Origin: a virus
Virus record (IMG/VR): IMGVR_UViG_3300017963_000293
Location: 1-62,083 of that record
Length of the DNA stretch: 62,083 nt
Direction: 5' to 3' (one strand)
Both the position numbers and the translations under genes were made by a program. Positions 49,084 to 55,831 of this stretch are shown here, piece after piece; within the stretch, counting starts at the first letter, position 1, and each line of letters opens with the position of its first letter. The notes beneath the pieces were generated by a model that was given only the letters and a program-made list of their open reading frames with translations, was not told where the DNA came from and made no database searches.

Positions 49084-49334
49084 AGTGCCCCCACGTCGAT
49101 CTTGAAGCTGAACCGGACCGGCGCGAGCGTTAGCCTATTGACGATCTCGCGGTTCTTCCGCATCCGCTCGACGTGCTCATCCCACTCCCGAACGCGGTGG
49201 GCCGCGCGCTTGTCAGCAACAGCCGCCAGGCGGTCGATCGCGGAAGGCTCGGTCGGCGCGCGGCGGAAGATGGCCTTGCTGAGGATCGACTCGCCGTACT
49301 GGTCCATCTCCGCGTAGTCGTCGTAGCGGTTCAT
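49080..49334 (-). CDS. Small protein with internal recurrent motif (PSAIDRLA paralogue group)
   Basis: An 84-residue protein, ATG in an ATGA overlap. EPSAIDRLAAVADKRAAHRV (about 29-48) plus a long helix (REWDEHVERMRKNREIV). It shares this longer block with the proteins at 55217 and 61782, suggesting a small paralogous family. Confidence 0.68.
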   Translation of the reverse strand: MNRYDDYAEMDQYGESILSKAIFRRAPTEPSAIDRLAAVADKRAAHRVREWDEHVERMRKNREIVNRLTLAPVRFSFKIDVGAL

Positions 49335-49459
49335 TCGACGCACCGTCCCAGCGCATCGACGGCCGAGGCCAGATCCATCTCGTCCAGCGGCACCTCGATA
49401 CCGTCCTGCGCCGGGCTGTTGCTGTAGGCGTAGTGGCGGAGGACGACGAAGACGGTCAC
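49331..49459 (-). CDS. 42-residue protein ending in recurrent motif
   Basis: GTG start in a GTGA overlap, ATGA overlap at the end. It reads VTVFVVLRHYAYSNSPAQDG and ends LASAVDALGRCVE. The motif makes up a third of the protein, so it may act mainly as a motif carrier. Confidence 0.62.
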   Translation of the reverse strand: MTVFVVLRHYAYSNSPAQDGIEVPLDEMDLASAVDALGRCVE

Positions 49460-49704
49460 ACCAGCCCCGCCAGACGGTCGACGGCGCTCATGGTCTTACG
49501 GTACGCCTGCACCAGGTGAATAGCGGTGAGCTGACGCCGGTAGACGTCAACCGCGCTCGGGATGCCGAAGTTCTCTGCATGGTATAGCGAGCTGAACACG
49601 ATCTCTTCTTCGTTGGCCAGCGCCCCATCACTCATGTGGCCGAGCCACGGCCAGCGGTCGATGAGGGCTTGGATCGACTGGCTCACGTGTCGTGCCGGGC
49701 TCAC
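49456..49704 (-). CDS. Small protein ending in recurrent motif
   Basis: An 82-residue protein. Two GTG starts, 49704 and 49686, lie in an 18-base near-duplication (TCACGTGTCGTGCC twice). Helical (EEEIVFSSLYHAENFG); ends RKTMSAVDRLAGLV. Confidence 0.66.
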   Translation of the reverse strand: MSPARHVSQSIQALIDRWPWLGHMSDGALANEEEIVFSSLYHAENFGIPSAVDVYRRQLTAIHLVQAYRKTMSAVDRLAGLV

Positions 49705-50279
49705 GTGTCGTGCCTGCCCTCCCGCCAGGCCAGGATGCCGGCGTTGGCGAACTCTCGCCCGAGAGATTCGCCGCCGTAGGCCGCCGTGAAGGCCGAGAAG
49801 ATCTGCTCGCGGATACCGGCTAGCGCAGCCTCGTGCTCGTCCATCTCCTCGGGCGACCACACGGACTCGAGACCAGACTGCTTGCCCCGCTGGTAGCCGC
49901 GCACGCCGAGCGTGTCGAAGATCCAGGTCGCGATGGCGCAGTGGACGCTCTCGTCGGTCGTGAAGCTGTGCGGATCGCCGGTGGAATACTCGCCTGGTCC
50001 CCAGCGATCATAGTCGAGGTGGCGCAGCCCTTCGACTCGCTGCGCCGCTCCGAGGAGCGACAGGGCGATCCGGTCGCGCACCATGTCGACCTGCCGCTCC
50101 ATGTCGTGGAGCCAATCGGGATGGCCGGACGCGTCGGCGATGTCCCAGATCGCGCGCGCGGCCTCGTGGAGCTTCTTGTCGGCTCTGTACGCGAGCTGCT
50201 CCGCCTTCGTCCGCCGAGCCTCAGCCTTGGCCTTCTCGAGCGCGCCCTCGGCCGCCTTCACCTTCTCGTCGGGGGTCAC
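49701..50279 (-). CDS. Unknown helical protein
   Basis: A 192-residue protein, GTG start with GGAGG upstream. Charged N-terminal coiled coil (KAAEGALEKAKAEARRTKAE), then a mixed domain (HCAIATWIFDTLGVRGYQRG). It has no recurrent motif except ALSLLGAAQRVEG. No family is recognised. Confidence 0.68.
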   Translation of the reverse strand: MTPDEKVKAAEGALEKAKAEARRTKAEQLAYRADKKLHEAARAIWDIADASGHPDWLHDMERQVDMVRDRIALSLLGAAQRVEGLRHLDYDRWGPGEYSTGDPHSFTTDESVHCAIATWIFDTLGVRGYQRGKQSGLESVWSPEEMDEHEAALAGIREQIFSAFTAAYGGESLGREFANAGILAWREGRHDT

Positions 50280-50298
50280 GTCGGTCCTCCATACCGAC

Positions 50299-50307
50299 GT
50301 TCTACCC
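50299..50307 (-). promoter_or_regulatory. GGGTAGAAC promoter-like element
   Basis: Six bases before an out-of-frame ATG; the real GTG lies 13 bases further with GGAGG, so a short leader is likely. Confidence 0.55.
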
Positions 50308-50676
50308 GGGTCTGATCTTCTCGATCGACTCCAGGGAGCGGCGGCACATCTCATCGTCGAACATCGCGATGTGACAATCACTTAGATCGATCTCGAGGGC
50401 CGCCGCGAGCTTCAGATACCAGCGGAGCCGAGCCCCTCGCGGCTCGGGATCCCGCTTCCAGAGCGGATCGAAGGCTTCATGCACCTTCATCCTGAGCGCC
50501 CGCAGCGGAGCGTCGGCGAGTGTCCCGAGCGGCGTCTGGCCATCGTGCTTGTGGGTTCCCACGCGCGCGCCACACGGCCGGCAGAGCCAGATGTTGCCGT
50601 AGGAGACGCCGCCGTAGACCTCGGCCGAGTCAGTCAGCTGGGCGGGCTGGCCGCAGTATGGGCAGATGACGTTCAC
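50302..50676 (-). CDS. Zinc-finger protein (zinc-finger-containing domain, DUF3268 / PF11672 type)
   Basis: A 124-residue protein. CPYCGQPAQL (about 5-14) and LCRPCGARVGTHKHDG, then PLGTLADAPLRALRMKVHEA and FDPLW, follow the order of the DUF3268 family. That family is common in phages and its function is unknown. GTG start seven bases after TAGAAC. Confidence 0.8.
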   Translation of the reverse strand: MNVICPYCGQPAQLTDSAEVYGGVSYGNIWLCRPCGARVGTHKHDGQTPLGTLADAPLRALRMKVHEAFDPLWKRDPEPRGARLRWYLKLAAALEIDLSDCHIAMFDDEMCRRSLESIEKIRPG

Positions 50677-50683
50677 GAACCAG

Positions 50684-50692
50684 GTTCTACCC
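50684..50692 (-). promoter_or_regulatory. GGGTAGAAC element, near-leaderless
   Basis: Seven bases before the GTG of the zinc-finger gene. Confidence 0.55.
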
Positions 50693-51004
50693 GCAGTCGA
50701 ACCTCGGATCCTCGACCGGGAGCGTTTGGCCGGCCAGCTCGTGCGTACAGTCGCCGAGGAACTGGACCATCCCCTCTCGCAGGAACAGGTGGCAGCGGTG
50801 GACGCCGCGCTCAGGCTCAGCGTGGTCTCGGTTGCACAGCAGGGACGGTGAGAACGTCGGCTTGTCGATGTTGCCGTTGAACGTCCAGACCGGGCCGGAC
50901 TCATTCGTACCGAGCTTGGTGGTGAATCGATGATGGATCTCGCAGCCGGGACAGAAAAACCACCACGATTCACCGCCAGCCTGGGTCATTGTTCTCTGAA
51001 TCAT
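50687..51004 (-). CDS. DUF6527-like protein
   Basis: A 105-residue protein. WWFFCPGCEIHHRF, VWTFNGNIDKPTFSPSLL, RCHLFLREGMVQFLGDC and THELAGQTLPV match the order of a widespread phage family with a Cys/His zinc site. Function is unknown. ATG in an ATGA overlap. Confidence 0.78.
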   Translation of the reverse strand: MIQRTMTQAGGESWWFFCPGCEIHHRFTTKLGTNESGPVWTFNGNIDKPTFSPSLLCNRDHAEPERGVHRCHLFLREGMVQFLGDCTHELAGQTLPVEDPRFDCG

Positions 51005-51525
51005 GTGGGGATAACTTCCATGTTCTTCTGCCCGGACGCGGCCACCTCGCACGGCCAACGGCCCTCTTCCACCAACGCTCTCCTGTGCGCGAGAATCATG
51101 GCCGGCGCGTTCTTGCCGAGGCGCCTGTTGAGAGCAATTAGGGACGGGTAAACACCATCCGCAACCAGCGTGTGTGCTGCATCCAGAATGCGCTCACGCA
51201 TCGCCGCCGATACGGTCAGCTTCGGCTGAATCTGGGATGACGAGGTGTGAGGGCAGTAGCCAAACGCGCCGATGGAGCAATTACAGTTCGCGCACAGAAC
51301 ACGAAAGCCCGGCGGAAATCCGTGTTTCTTCACCCACAGATAAGTTCGCTTGCCGGCTCCGCCAGTTACTCTGCGGTGCGAGGCCCCATCACCGTCAACG
51401 TGATCCAGGCACAGAAACTCCAGGTGGTCCTCGCCGCAGCACGCGCATCGCGGCGTGGCGTCGTCGCTGTAGCGGGATAACACCTCGAATCGTAGGCGGT
51501 GGTTGTAGCGGCTCGCGCTGGTCAT
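51001..51525 (-). CDS. HNH-type endonuclease
   Basis: A 174-residue protein. CACCGEDHLEFLCLDHVDGD (about 27-46) gives the first zinc knuckle and the catalytic DH. FRVLCANCNCSIGAFGYCPH gives the second. C-terminal helices (PSLIALNRRLGKNAPAMILA) may bind DNA. This is typical of free-standing phage HNH enzymes, possibly homing. Confidence 0.8.
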   Translation of the reverse strand: MTSASRYNHRLRFEVLSRYSDDATPRCACCGEDHLEFLCLDHVDGDGASHRRVTGGAGKRTYLWVKKHGFPPGFRVLCANCNCSIGAFGYCPHTSSSQIQPKLTVSAAMRERILDAAHTLVADGVYPSLIALNRRLGKNAPAMILAHRRALVEEGRWPCEVAASGQKNMEVIPT

Positions 51526-51542
51526 ACAGCCTCCGATACCGC

Positions 51543-51632
51543 TTATAGCACCAGCGCGACAAGATCGATAGGCTTTAGCGACCAGAACCAGTATCCCTCG
51601 CCGCCCGCCTTGGTCGTCACTCGTTGGATCAT
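51543..51632 (-). CDS. Possible 29-residue protein
   Basis: ATG seven bases after a TAGAAT element. It reads MIQRVTTKAGGEGYWFWSLK and ends PIDLVALVL, a loose motif form. Aromatic and hydrophobic. Supported only by the promoter position. Confidence 0.4.
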   Translation of the reverse strand: MIQRVTTKAGGEGYWFWSLKPIDLVALVL

Positions 51633-51639
51633 GGCCTCG

Positions 51640-51645
51640 ATTCTA
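51640..51645 (-). promoter_or_regulatory. TAGAAT -10-like element
   Basis: Minus strand, seven bases before the 29-residue frame. Confidence 0.35.
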
Positions 51646-51656
51646 CACGAGCCATC

Positions 51657-52289
51657 TCACCCGCCGATCCACTTCGCGATTGCGCTGATGAGTCCGAGCA
51701 AGACCGCGACAACGAGCGTGAGCACGAGGCGGCGCTGCTTGCTGCGTCGGTTCGCCTCGGTGTGCCGCTTCACATCCTCGAAGAAGTCCGCGATTCGCTC
51801 GTCAGCGCTGGCCGCTCTCTGCTTCGGCGGACCGTCCTGCCAGATGTCGTCTACGTCCCGGTGGCAGTAGACGCACCGTTGATCCTTGCCGAACTTGTGC
51901 CGGCAGGCCGGCTCCTCCTTCGGCCCCTTCTCGGCTCGCCGATACGCCAGCCAGTCCTTGAGTCTTCCGCGCACGCTCGGCGGCGGCTCCGCGAGAGGGT
52001 CCCGCTCGTCGCAGCCTGGGGTCGGACAGGAACCGGCCCCCAGGAGGCACTGGGCGTGCGTCAGCGCGCCGCAGCCCCGGCAGATGACCAATCCGTCAGG
52101 CCCATCGTGGCAGAGCACACAGCGCTCGTCCTTGCGCCGGCCGCTCGGCCGGAGCTTGAACAGCGGCGGCTCGGGCGGCTTCGTGTGATAGGAGCGCGGA
52201 CGAGGGGGCGGCGAAACCGGCCTGATCGGCCTGGCCGGCCCCGTAGGCGGCTTCTCACCCGGCGGGATGTCTCGACCCCACCGCCCCAC
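51657..52289 (-). CDS. RING/treble-clef zinc protein with C-terminal membrane anchor
   Basis: A 210-residue protein, GTG start. Pro/Arg-rich N-terminus; CVLCHDGPDGLVICRGCG then THAQCLLG...CPTPGC (about 58-96) has the C-x2-C...C-x2-C-x4-H-x2-C...C spacing of prokaryotic RING-like fingers. A second CVYCHRD site follows (about 140), and the C-terminus is a hydrophobic helix (LVLTLVVAVLLGLISAIA). The membrane-tethered RING-like layout is unusual in a phage. Confidence 0.72.
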   Translation of the reverse strand: MGRWGRDIPPGEKPPTGPARPIRPVSPPPRPRSYHTKPPEPPLFKLRPSGRRKDERCVLCHDGPDGLVICRGCGALTHAQCLLGAGSCPTPGCDERDPLAEPPPSVRGRLKDWLAYRRAEKGPKEEPACRHKFGKDQRCVYCHRDVDDIWQDGPPKQRAASADERIADFFEDVKRHTEANRRSKQRRLVLTLVVAVLLGLISAIAKWIGG

Positions 52290-52309
52290 GCTAGTCCTCC
52301 CTCATGGGC

Positions 52310-52618
52310 TCAGCCATCGGAGATCCTCGTAGCGCGTCGCCTTGCCAGAAGCACCAGGATGCTGGCCCGCGCAGAGGAGAAGCCCACGAGTGGAACTTGG
52401 CGATGCGGGCTGAACTCGCCGGCATCTGTCTCGCGCACCCTGCTCGGAATCAGTCGATCAGAGCTGGTATAGATCCGGTTGTCCTTCATGTACTCGAAGG
52501 CGAGCCTTCTGGCGGCAGCCCTGGCCGATCCGTCCGACAGCCATACACCGTGGTAGACGTTGGTGTGATTGCGTCGCCGCCGGTACTCGTTGGACAGCAC
52601 CACGAACACGGTCTTCAC
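52310..52618 (-). CDS. Small protein, unknown
   Basis: A 102-residue basic protein, GTG start in a GTGA overlap: VKTVFVVLSNEYRRRRNHTN, with VYHGVWLSDGSARAAARRLA. No family is recognised. Confidence 0.64.
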   Translation of the reverse strand: MKTVFVVLSNEYRRRRNHTNVYHGVWLSDGSARAAARRLAFEYMKDNRIYTSSDRLIPSRVRETDAGEFSPHRQVPLVGFSSARASILVLLARRRATRISDG

Positions 52619-52907
52619 GGGTCGGGCTCCGAATCGGCGATCTCGGCCAGAATGTCGCCGTGACACGCCTTCGGCTTGCAGTGGCAGCCGAGGATCTTGC
52701 CGCGCAGCTCCCGCCGGGCCGCCTCAACCATCTCTGGGCGCGCGAGGACCCACTCGCGGTAGCGGTCGAGCGCCTCCTCGCGCGTGGCGACCCTGTACTC
52801 GGCCAGCGTTCCCGGCCGGTGGCTGAACGGGTTCCCCGCTTCGACGGCCGGCCGATGTAGACGTGGTTCCTCGATCCACGGTGGATGTTGACGACCCTGG
52901 TCTTCAT
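52615..52907 (-). pseudogene. DUF4326-like gene with single-base frameshift
   Basis: The start frame reads MKTRVVNIHRGSRNHVYIGR, then the frame must shift near the G-run at 52834-52837 to give GNPFSHRPGTLAEYR and finally GKILGCHCKPKACHGDILAE, the C-x-C...CHG end of DUF4326. One extra G would restore a continuous P-S-K-R-G-N-P-F. Leaderless ATG. Either a real frameshift (mutation or programmed slip) or a sequencing error. Family function is unknown. Confidence 0.75.
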
Positions 52908-52913
52908 GCCCCC

Positions 52914-52922
52914 GTTCTACCC
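52914..52922 (-). promoter_or_regulatory. GGGTAGAAC element, leaderless spacing
   Basis: Six bases before the ATG of the DUF4326-like gene. Confidence 0.62.
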
Positions 52923-52955
52923 GGGGTAGGTAGATTGACCACGCTGATGAATAGA

Positions 52956-52985
52956 ACGACCGGGGGCGCTCTCGCCCCCGGTCGT
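52956..52985. terminator. Strong 13-bp hairpin terminator
   Basis: A perfect stem, ACGACCGGGGGCG with its complement around loop CTCT. It follows the stop of the minus-strand gene at 53014. There is no clear U-run, but in GC-rich genomes such hairpins act as terminators. Confidence 0.75.
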
Positions 52986-53013
52986 GCTTCCCAATCGTGC
53001 TGCTTGTAGGCGG

Positions 53014-53355
53014 TTAGGCGCCCTTCTTCCCCTTATTCTCGGAGTCGTCCTTCTCCTCCTCATCGGGGTCCTTCAGCAGACCACGGTACCGGAGCTGGTC
53101 CGACCATCGGGCTCGCTCATCGTCCTCGTCTAGGATGAAGCCCATGCGAATGTTGACGGCTCCACCGTACCAGGGAGGCAGGCAGACAACATTCTTGACA
53201 TTGCGATGCTCGGACTTGACCCGGTCGGAGACCATCCGACGCACGCCGGTCTCGTAGAGGTTGGGGACGGAATTAGGATCGAGACCGTGAACGGCCGTCA
53301 CATAAGGAGGCATCTGCTTCCCGTCAGGCGCCGTAACGACCGATACCGATGACAT
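53014..53355 (-). CDS. Unknown protein
   Basis: A 113-residue protein, MSSVSVVTAPDGKQMPPYVT. Core YETGVRRMVSDRVKSEHRNV and VCLPPWYGGAVNIRMGFIL, then a charged tail (EEEKDDSENKGKKGA). It is isolated, with its own terminator, so probably independently expressed. No family is recognised. Confidence 0.68.
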   Translation of the reverse strand: MSSVSVVTAPDGKQMPPYVTAVHGLDPNSVPNLYETGVRRMVSDRVKSEHRNVKNVVCLPPWYGGAVNIRMGFILDEDDERARWSDQLRYRGLLKDPDEEEKDDSENKGKKGA

Positions 53356-53619
53356 CGGCTGCGCGTTCCACCACGCGTCTGCCTCCTCCGAGAACTTCGG
53401 GGGGTCTGTTTTTTTCTACGCGAGGGTCGTAAACATCGGGATGTCTGGAAACCGAGGGTTCCTGACAGGTAGACACGTCACCCATTGGAGTTACGCGCTG
53501 GATGCACCCTGAGCGACGCGGCCGGGCCAACCGGATGGAGCGCGGCCCCTGGAACGAGAAGTGGGATGGCCACCGCCAGCGCGGTCCAGGGGGTAGAACG
53601 GAGAGCGGAGGCAAGAACC
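53356..53619. other. Intergenic stretch between divergent genes
   Basis: No convincing gene. It carries a T-run (GTTTTTTT) near 53408, which on the minus strand could be a promoter spacer, and the plus-strand GGGTAGAAC near its end. Confidence 0.45.
53591..53599 (+). promoter_or_regulatory. GGGTAGAAC promoter-like element
   Basis: Starts a five-gene plus-strand cluster; GCGGAGG ribosome site lies between it and the GTG. Confidence 0.58.
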
Positions 53620-53841
53620 GTGCAGATCAGACTCGAGACCAGTCAGTTGGAGCAGGCGTTCGCCGAGTGCGACGACATCTACGTCTGGGTCGACGACCTG
53701 TTCGGCGAGATGGGCGCCTACGTCCGCGTGGACAAGGAGCACTTCCTGGGCACCCTGAAGGCCGAGACCAAGAAGGGCTGGCGGCTCTACTACGACGTCA
53801 TCCTGAAGGGCGCCGACCTCTGGATCGGCGGCGGCGGATGA
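53620..53841 (+). CDS. Small protein, unknown
   Basis: A 73-residue acidic protein, VQIRLETSQLEQAFAECDDI, then YVWVDDLFGEMGAYVRVDKE. It looks like a compact alpha/beta fold. No family is recognised. ATGA overlap with the next gene. Confidence 0.66.
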   Translation: MQIRLETSQLEQAFAECDDIYVWVDDLFGEMGAYVRVDKEHFLGTLKAETKKGWRLYYDVILKGADLWIGGGG

Positions 53842-54068
53842 AGCGCGGCGACCGGGTAGAGATCTTCGAGGGTCTCCCGAGCACACGCGGCCTGCGCGGG
53901 ACGGTCTTCGGGGTCGGCCCCATGGGCACGTTCGTGAACATCCTGCCGGACCAGTGGGACCGGAAGCTGTGCGGCATCCCGATCGATCACGTTCGCGCGA
54001 TCTCGGCCGTCGAGCAGCTCGGTGACCTGGCGCGCAGTAGCATCCGGCTGGGAGGGCAACCGTGCTGA
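53838..54068 (+). CDS. SH3/KOW-like small protein with recurrent motif
   Basis: A 76-residue protein. MKRGDRVEIFEGLPSTRGLR and GTVFGVGPMGTFVNILPD are barrel-like strands; then VRAISAVEQLGDLARSS. It is the clearest example of the barrel-plus-motif layout. Confidence 0.72.
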   Translation: MKRGDRVEIFEGLPSTRGLRGTVFGVGPMGTFVNILPDQWDRKLCGIPIDHVRAISAVEQLGDLARSSIRLGGQPC

Positions 54069-54280
54069 GCATCCTGATCAGGTTCATCTTCTCCCGCCTC
54101 GCGCGCCTCCACTGCTGCGCGTGCGTAGCCCTCGGGAGGCCGGGCGGCGGCCTCACACCGGGCGAGCAAGATCTGATCGCCGGCGGCTACAGCCACCTCG
54201 CGATCGAGTCGGTGAGCTTCCGCCTCGATGTCACCTATGAGGAGGCCAGGGACCGCATCTACCGCTGGCTGGCGCCGTGA
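54062..54280 (+). CDS. Small protein with hydrophobic N-terminus
   Basis: A 72-residue protein, GTG start. MLSILIRFIFSRLARLHCCA may be a membrane-associated helix; LTPGEQDLIAGGYSHLAIES follows. No family is recognised. Confidence 0.6.
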   Translation: MLSILIRFIFSRLARLHCCACVALGRPGGGLTPGEQDLIAGGYSHLAIESVSFRLDVTYEEARDRIYRWLAP

Positions 54281-54564
54281 GTCCAGCTGACGCGATCAAG
54301 GCCAGCCGGATCGGCCTCGCGATCGACGAGAGCTACGAGCCGCTGGTCTTCTACTGCTCGCGCGATTCGATCTCCACGGTCCGTACCCACCTCTGCCGGA
54401 TAGGCCAAACGGCCCGCGCCCGCGCGCTTAGGCTCCTCGGAGAACACGAAGCCGGGACCATCCGCATCCAGCTCGTTCCCATGAGTGACGCCGAGAAGAC
54501 CAAGACCTGGGAGCCGGTCGCGCCCAAGACCGCGATCGACGACCTGGCGGACCTGGCACGCTGA
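54277..54564 (+). CDS. Small protein ending in recurrent motif
   Basis: A 95-residue protein, GTG start in a GTGA overlap. Alpha/beta core (YEPLVFYCSRDSISTVRTHL, GTIRIQLVPMSDAEK); ends KTAIDDLADLAR exactly at the C-terminus. Confidence 0.68.
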   Translation: MSPADAIKASRIGLAIDESYEPLVFYCSRDSISTVRTHLCRIGQTARARALRLLGEHEAGTIRIQLVPMSDAEKTKTWEPVAPKTAIDDLADLAR

Positions 54565-54944
54565 TGAGCGGCACATCCGGCAGCGGCGGCACCCACACCG
54601 GCAAGCTGTCCGGCGGCCCAACCCCTCTCTACTCCTCCGACCAGATCACAGACAGGATCATCCGCCCAGAGGAGCCCTCAGCAGTCGAGCTGCTCGGCGA
54701 CGTAGCGACTGGTCAGCGCAGACCCGCCCGCTATCGCCTGCCCCACCTCCCCGTGAAGCCTGGCTCCGTCGTGCTCATGCCCCTGGACCCGGACGCGCCG
54801 GTGCCGTTCATGACCGATGACAGCAACGGCAACCTCGGCGGCGACATCGCCACGATCGACTACAAGACTGGCATCATCGAAACACACGACCCGCTGCCGC
54901 GCGTCCCGCTCAAGGCCGGCTGGATCTTCTGTACAGAGACCTAG
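54564..54944 (+). CDS. Small protein with internal recurrent motif
   Basis: A 126-residue protein with TGATG overlap. Gly/Ser-rich N-terminus; EEPSAVELLGDVATGQRRPA (about 33-52), then strands (GSVVLMPLDPDAPVPFMTDD). The motif is followed by a domain here rather than preceding the end. Confidence 0.67.
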   Translation: MSGTSGSGGTHTGKLSGGPTPLYSSDQITDRIIRPEEPSAVELLGDVATGQRRPARYRLPHLPVKPGSVVLMPLDPDAPVPFMTDDSNGNLGGDIATIDYKTGIIETHDPLPRVPLKAGWIFCTET

Positions 54945-54946
54945 CC

Positions 54947-55195
54947 TCAGCAGCCGACTGACAAGCCGTCCGCGTCGCCCTCGATCCGGCGGAGCTTCGG
55001 GTGCTTCACGAGCTTCTGGGGCGTCGACTTGTCGAGACGCACCCCACCGATCTTGTGCTTCGCCTCGAAGTCGATGATGTAGCCGTGGACTCCCTCGTGC
55101 GCGCTCACCGGCTTCAGGTACGGCAGCAGTCGAATGATCTCGGCCTGTGCCTTCGGCAGCGCACTCACGTCGATCCGGGTCGCCTCGGTCAGCAC
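54947..55195 (-). CDS. Small protein, unknown
   Basis: An 82-residue protein, GTG start. SALPKAQAEIIRLLPYLKPV and HGYIIDFEAKHKIGGVRLDK. No family is recognised; ends GDADGLSVGC. Confidence 0.6.
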   Translation of the reverse strand: MLTEATRIDVSALPKAQAEIIRLLPYLKPVSAHEGVHGYIIDFEAKHKIGGVRLDKSTPQKLVKHPKLRRIEGDADGLSVGC

Positions 55196-55216
55196 GCGAT
55201 CGTCGGCGGCCCGGGG

Positions 55217-55600
55217 TTACGCGCGGGCGCGCTCTTCCTTCTTATGAACCCCTTCCCGCGCAATTTTAGCCCCCAACGGATTGTCCACCGCCGGCCCCTC
55301 GAGCGGATCCCTGTAGACCCTCCACCGCTGATTGATCAGAGACCTCCACTCCCGCCACTCCCTCCACTCGCGCACGCGTCTGGCCGCCTCGCCCTCCGGG
55401 TCCGCGATGGCGGCGAGCTGATCGACCGCGCTCGGCTCCTCGAATCGGCGGGCGTGCCTGGACATGATGCTCTTGCGCAGGGAGAAGTCGTTCGGATCGA
55501 CTGTGGTCGCGGGAACCTCGGGGATGTAGGGCGCGAAGATGTAGCCGGGGCTCAGTCCGGTCTCTCCATCGGCCGGTCGTCCGTTCTGGTCCGCGATCAC
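55217..55600 (-). CDS. Capsid C-terminus-like segment joined to recurrent motif
   Basis: A 127-residue protein, leaderless GTG. GLSPGYIFAPYIPEVP and VDPNDFSLRKSIMSRH (about 15-50) closely resemble the end of gp23-type capsid proteins; compare GLIYSPYIPMEITP and DPNDLSLRRAVRTRH in the capsid gene of this window. Directly after comes EEPSAVDQLAAIADPEG, the recurrent motif, then a charged helix (VREWREWREWR). It may be a capsid mimic or assembly modulator. Confidence 0.72.
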   Translation of the reverse strand: MIADQNGRPADGETGLSPGYIFAPYIPEVPATTVDPNDFSLRKSIMSRHARRFEEPSAVDQLAAIADPEGEAARRVREWREWREWRSLINQRWRVYRDPLEGPAVDNPLGAKIAREGVHKKEERARA

Positions 55601-55606
55601 ACCTCT

Positions 55607-55615
55607 GTTCTACCT
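55607..55615 (-). promoter_or_regulatory. AGGTAGAAC element, leaderless spacing
   Basis: TAGAAC, six bases, then the GTG of the capsid-segment gene. Confidence 0.6.
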
Positions 55616-55831
55616 GAACCTGAGCCCGGGCGCCGGCTGCGGAGCCGTGAGCGCCGGTTCCGGTGACGTGCTTGTGCTGTGAGCTGGCGCACCCTGGCGT
55701 AGCCGTGGGGCAGGAGCCCTCGGGTTGCGCGGGCTGCACCCTACGTGGTGAGTTTCCAAGGGGAGTGATCGATAGTCCCCTCCCATTCCATCGCCCGTGC
55801 GCTTGAGGGGGCTTCAGTGGCGCAGGAACCG

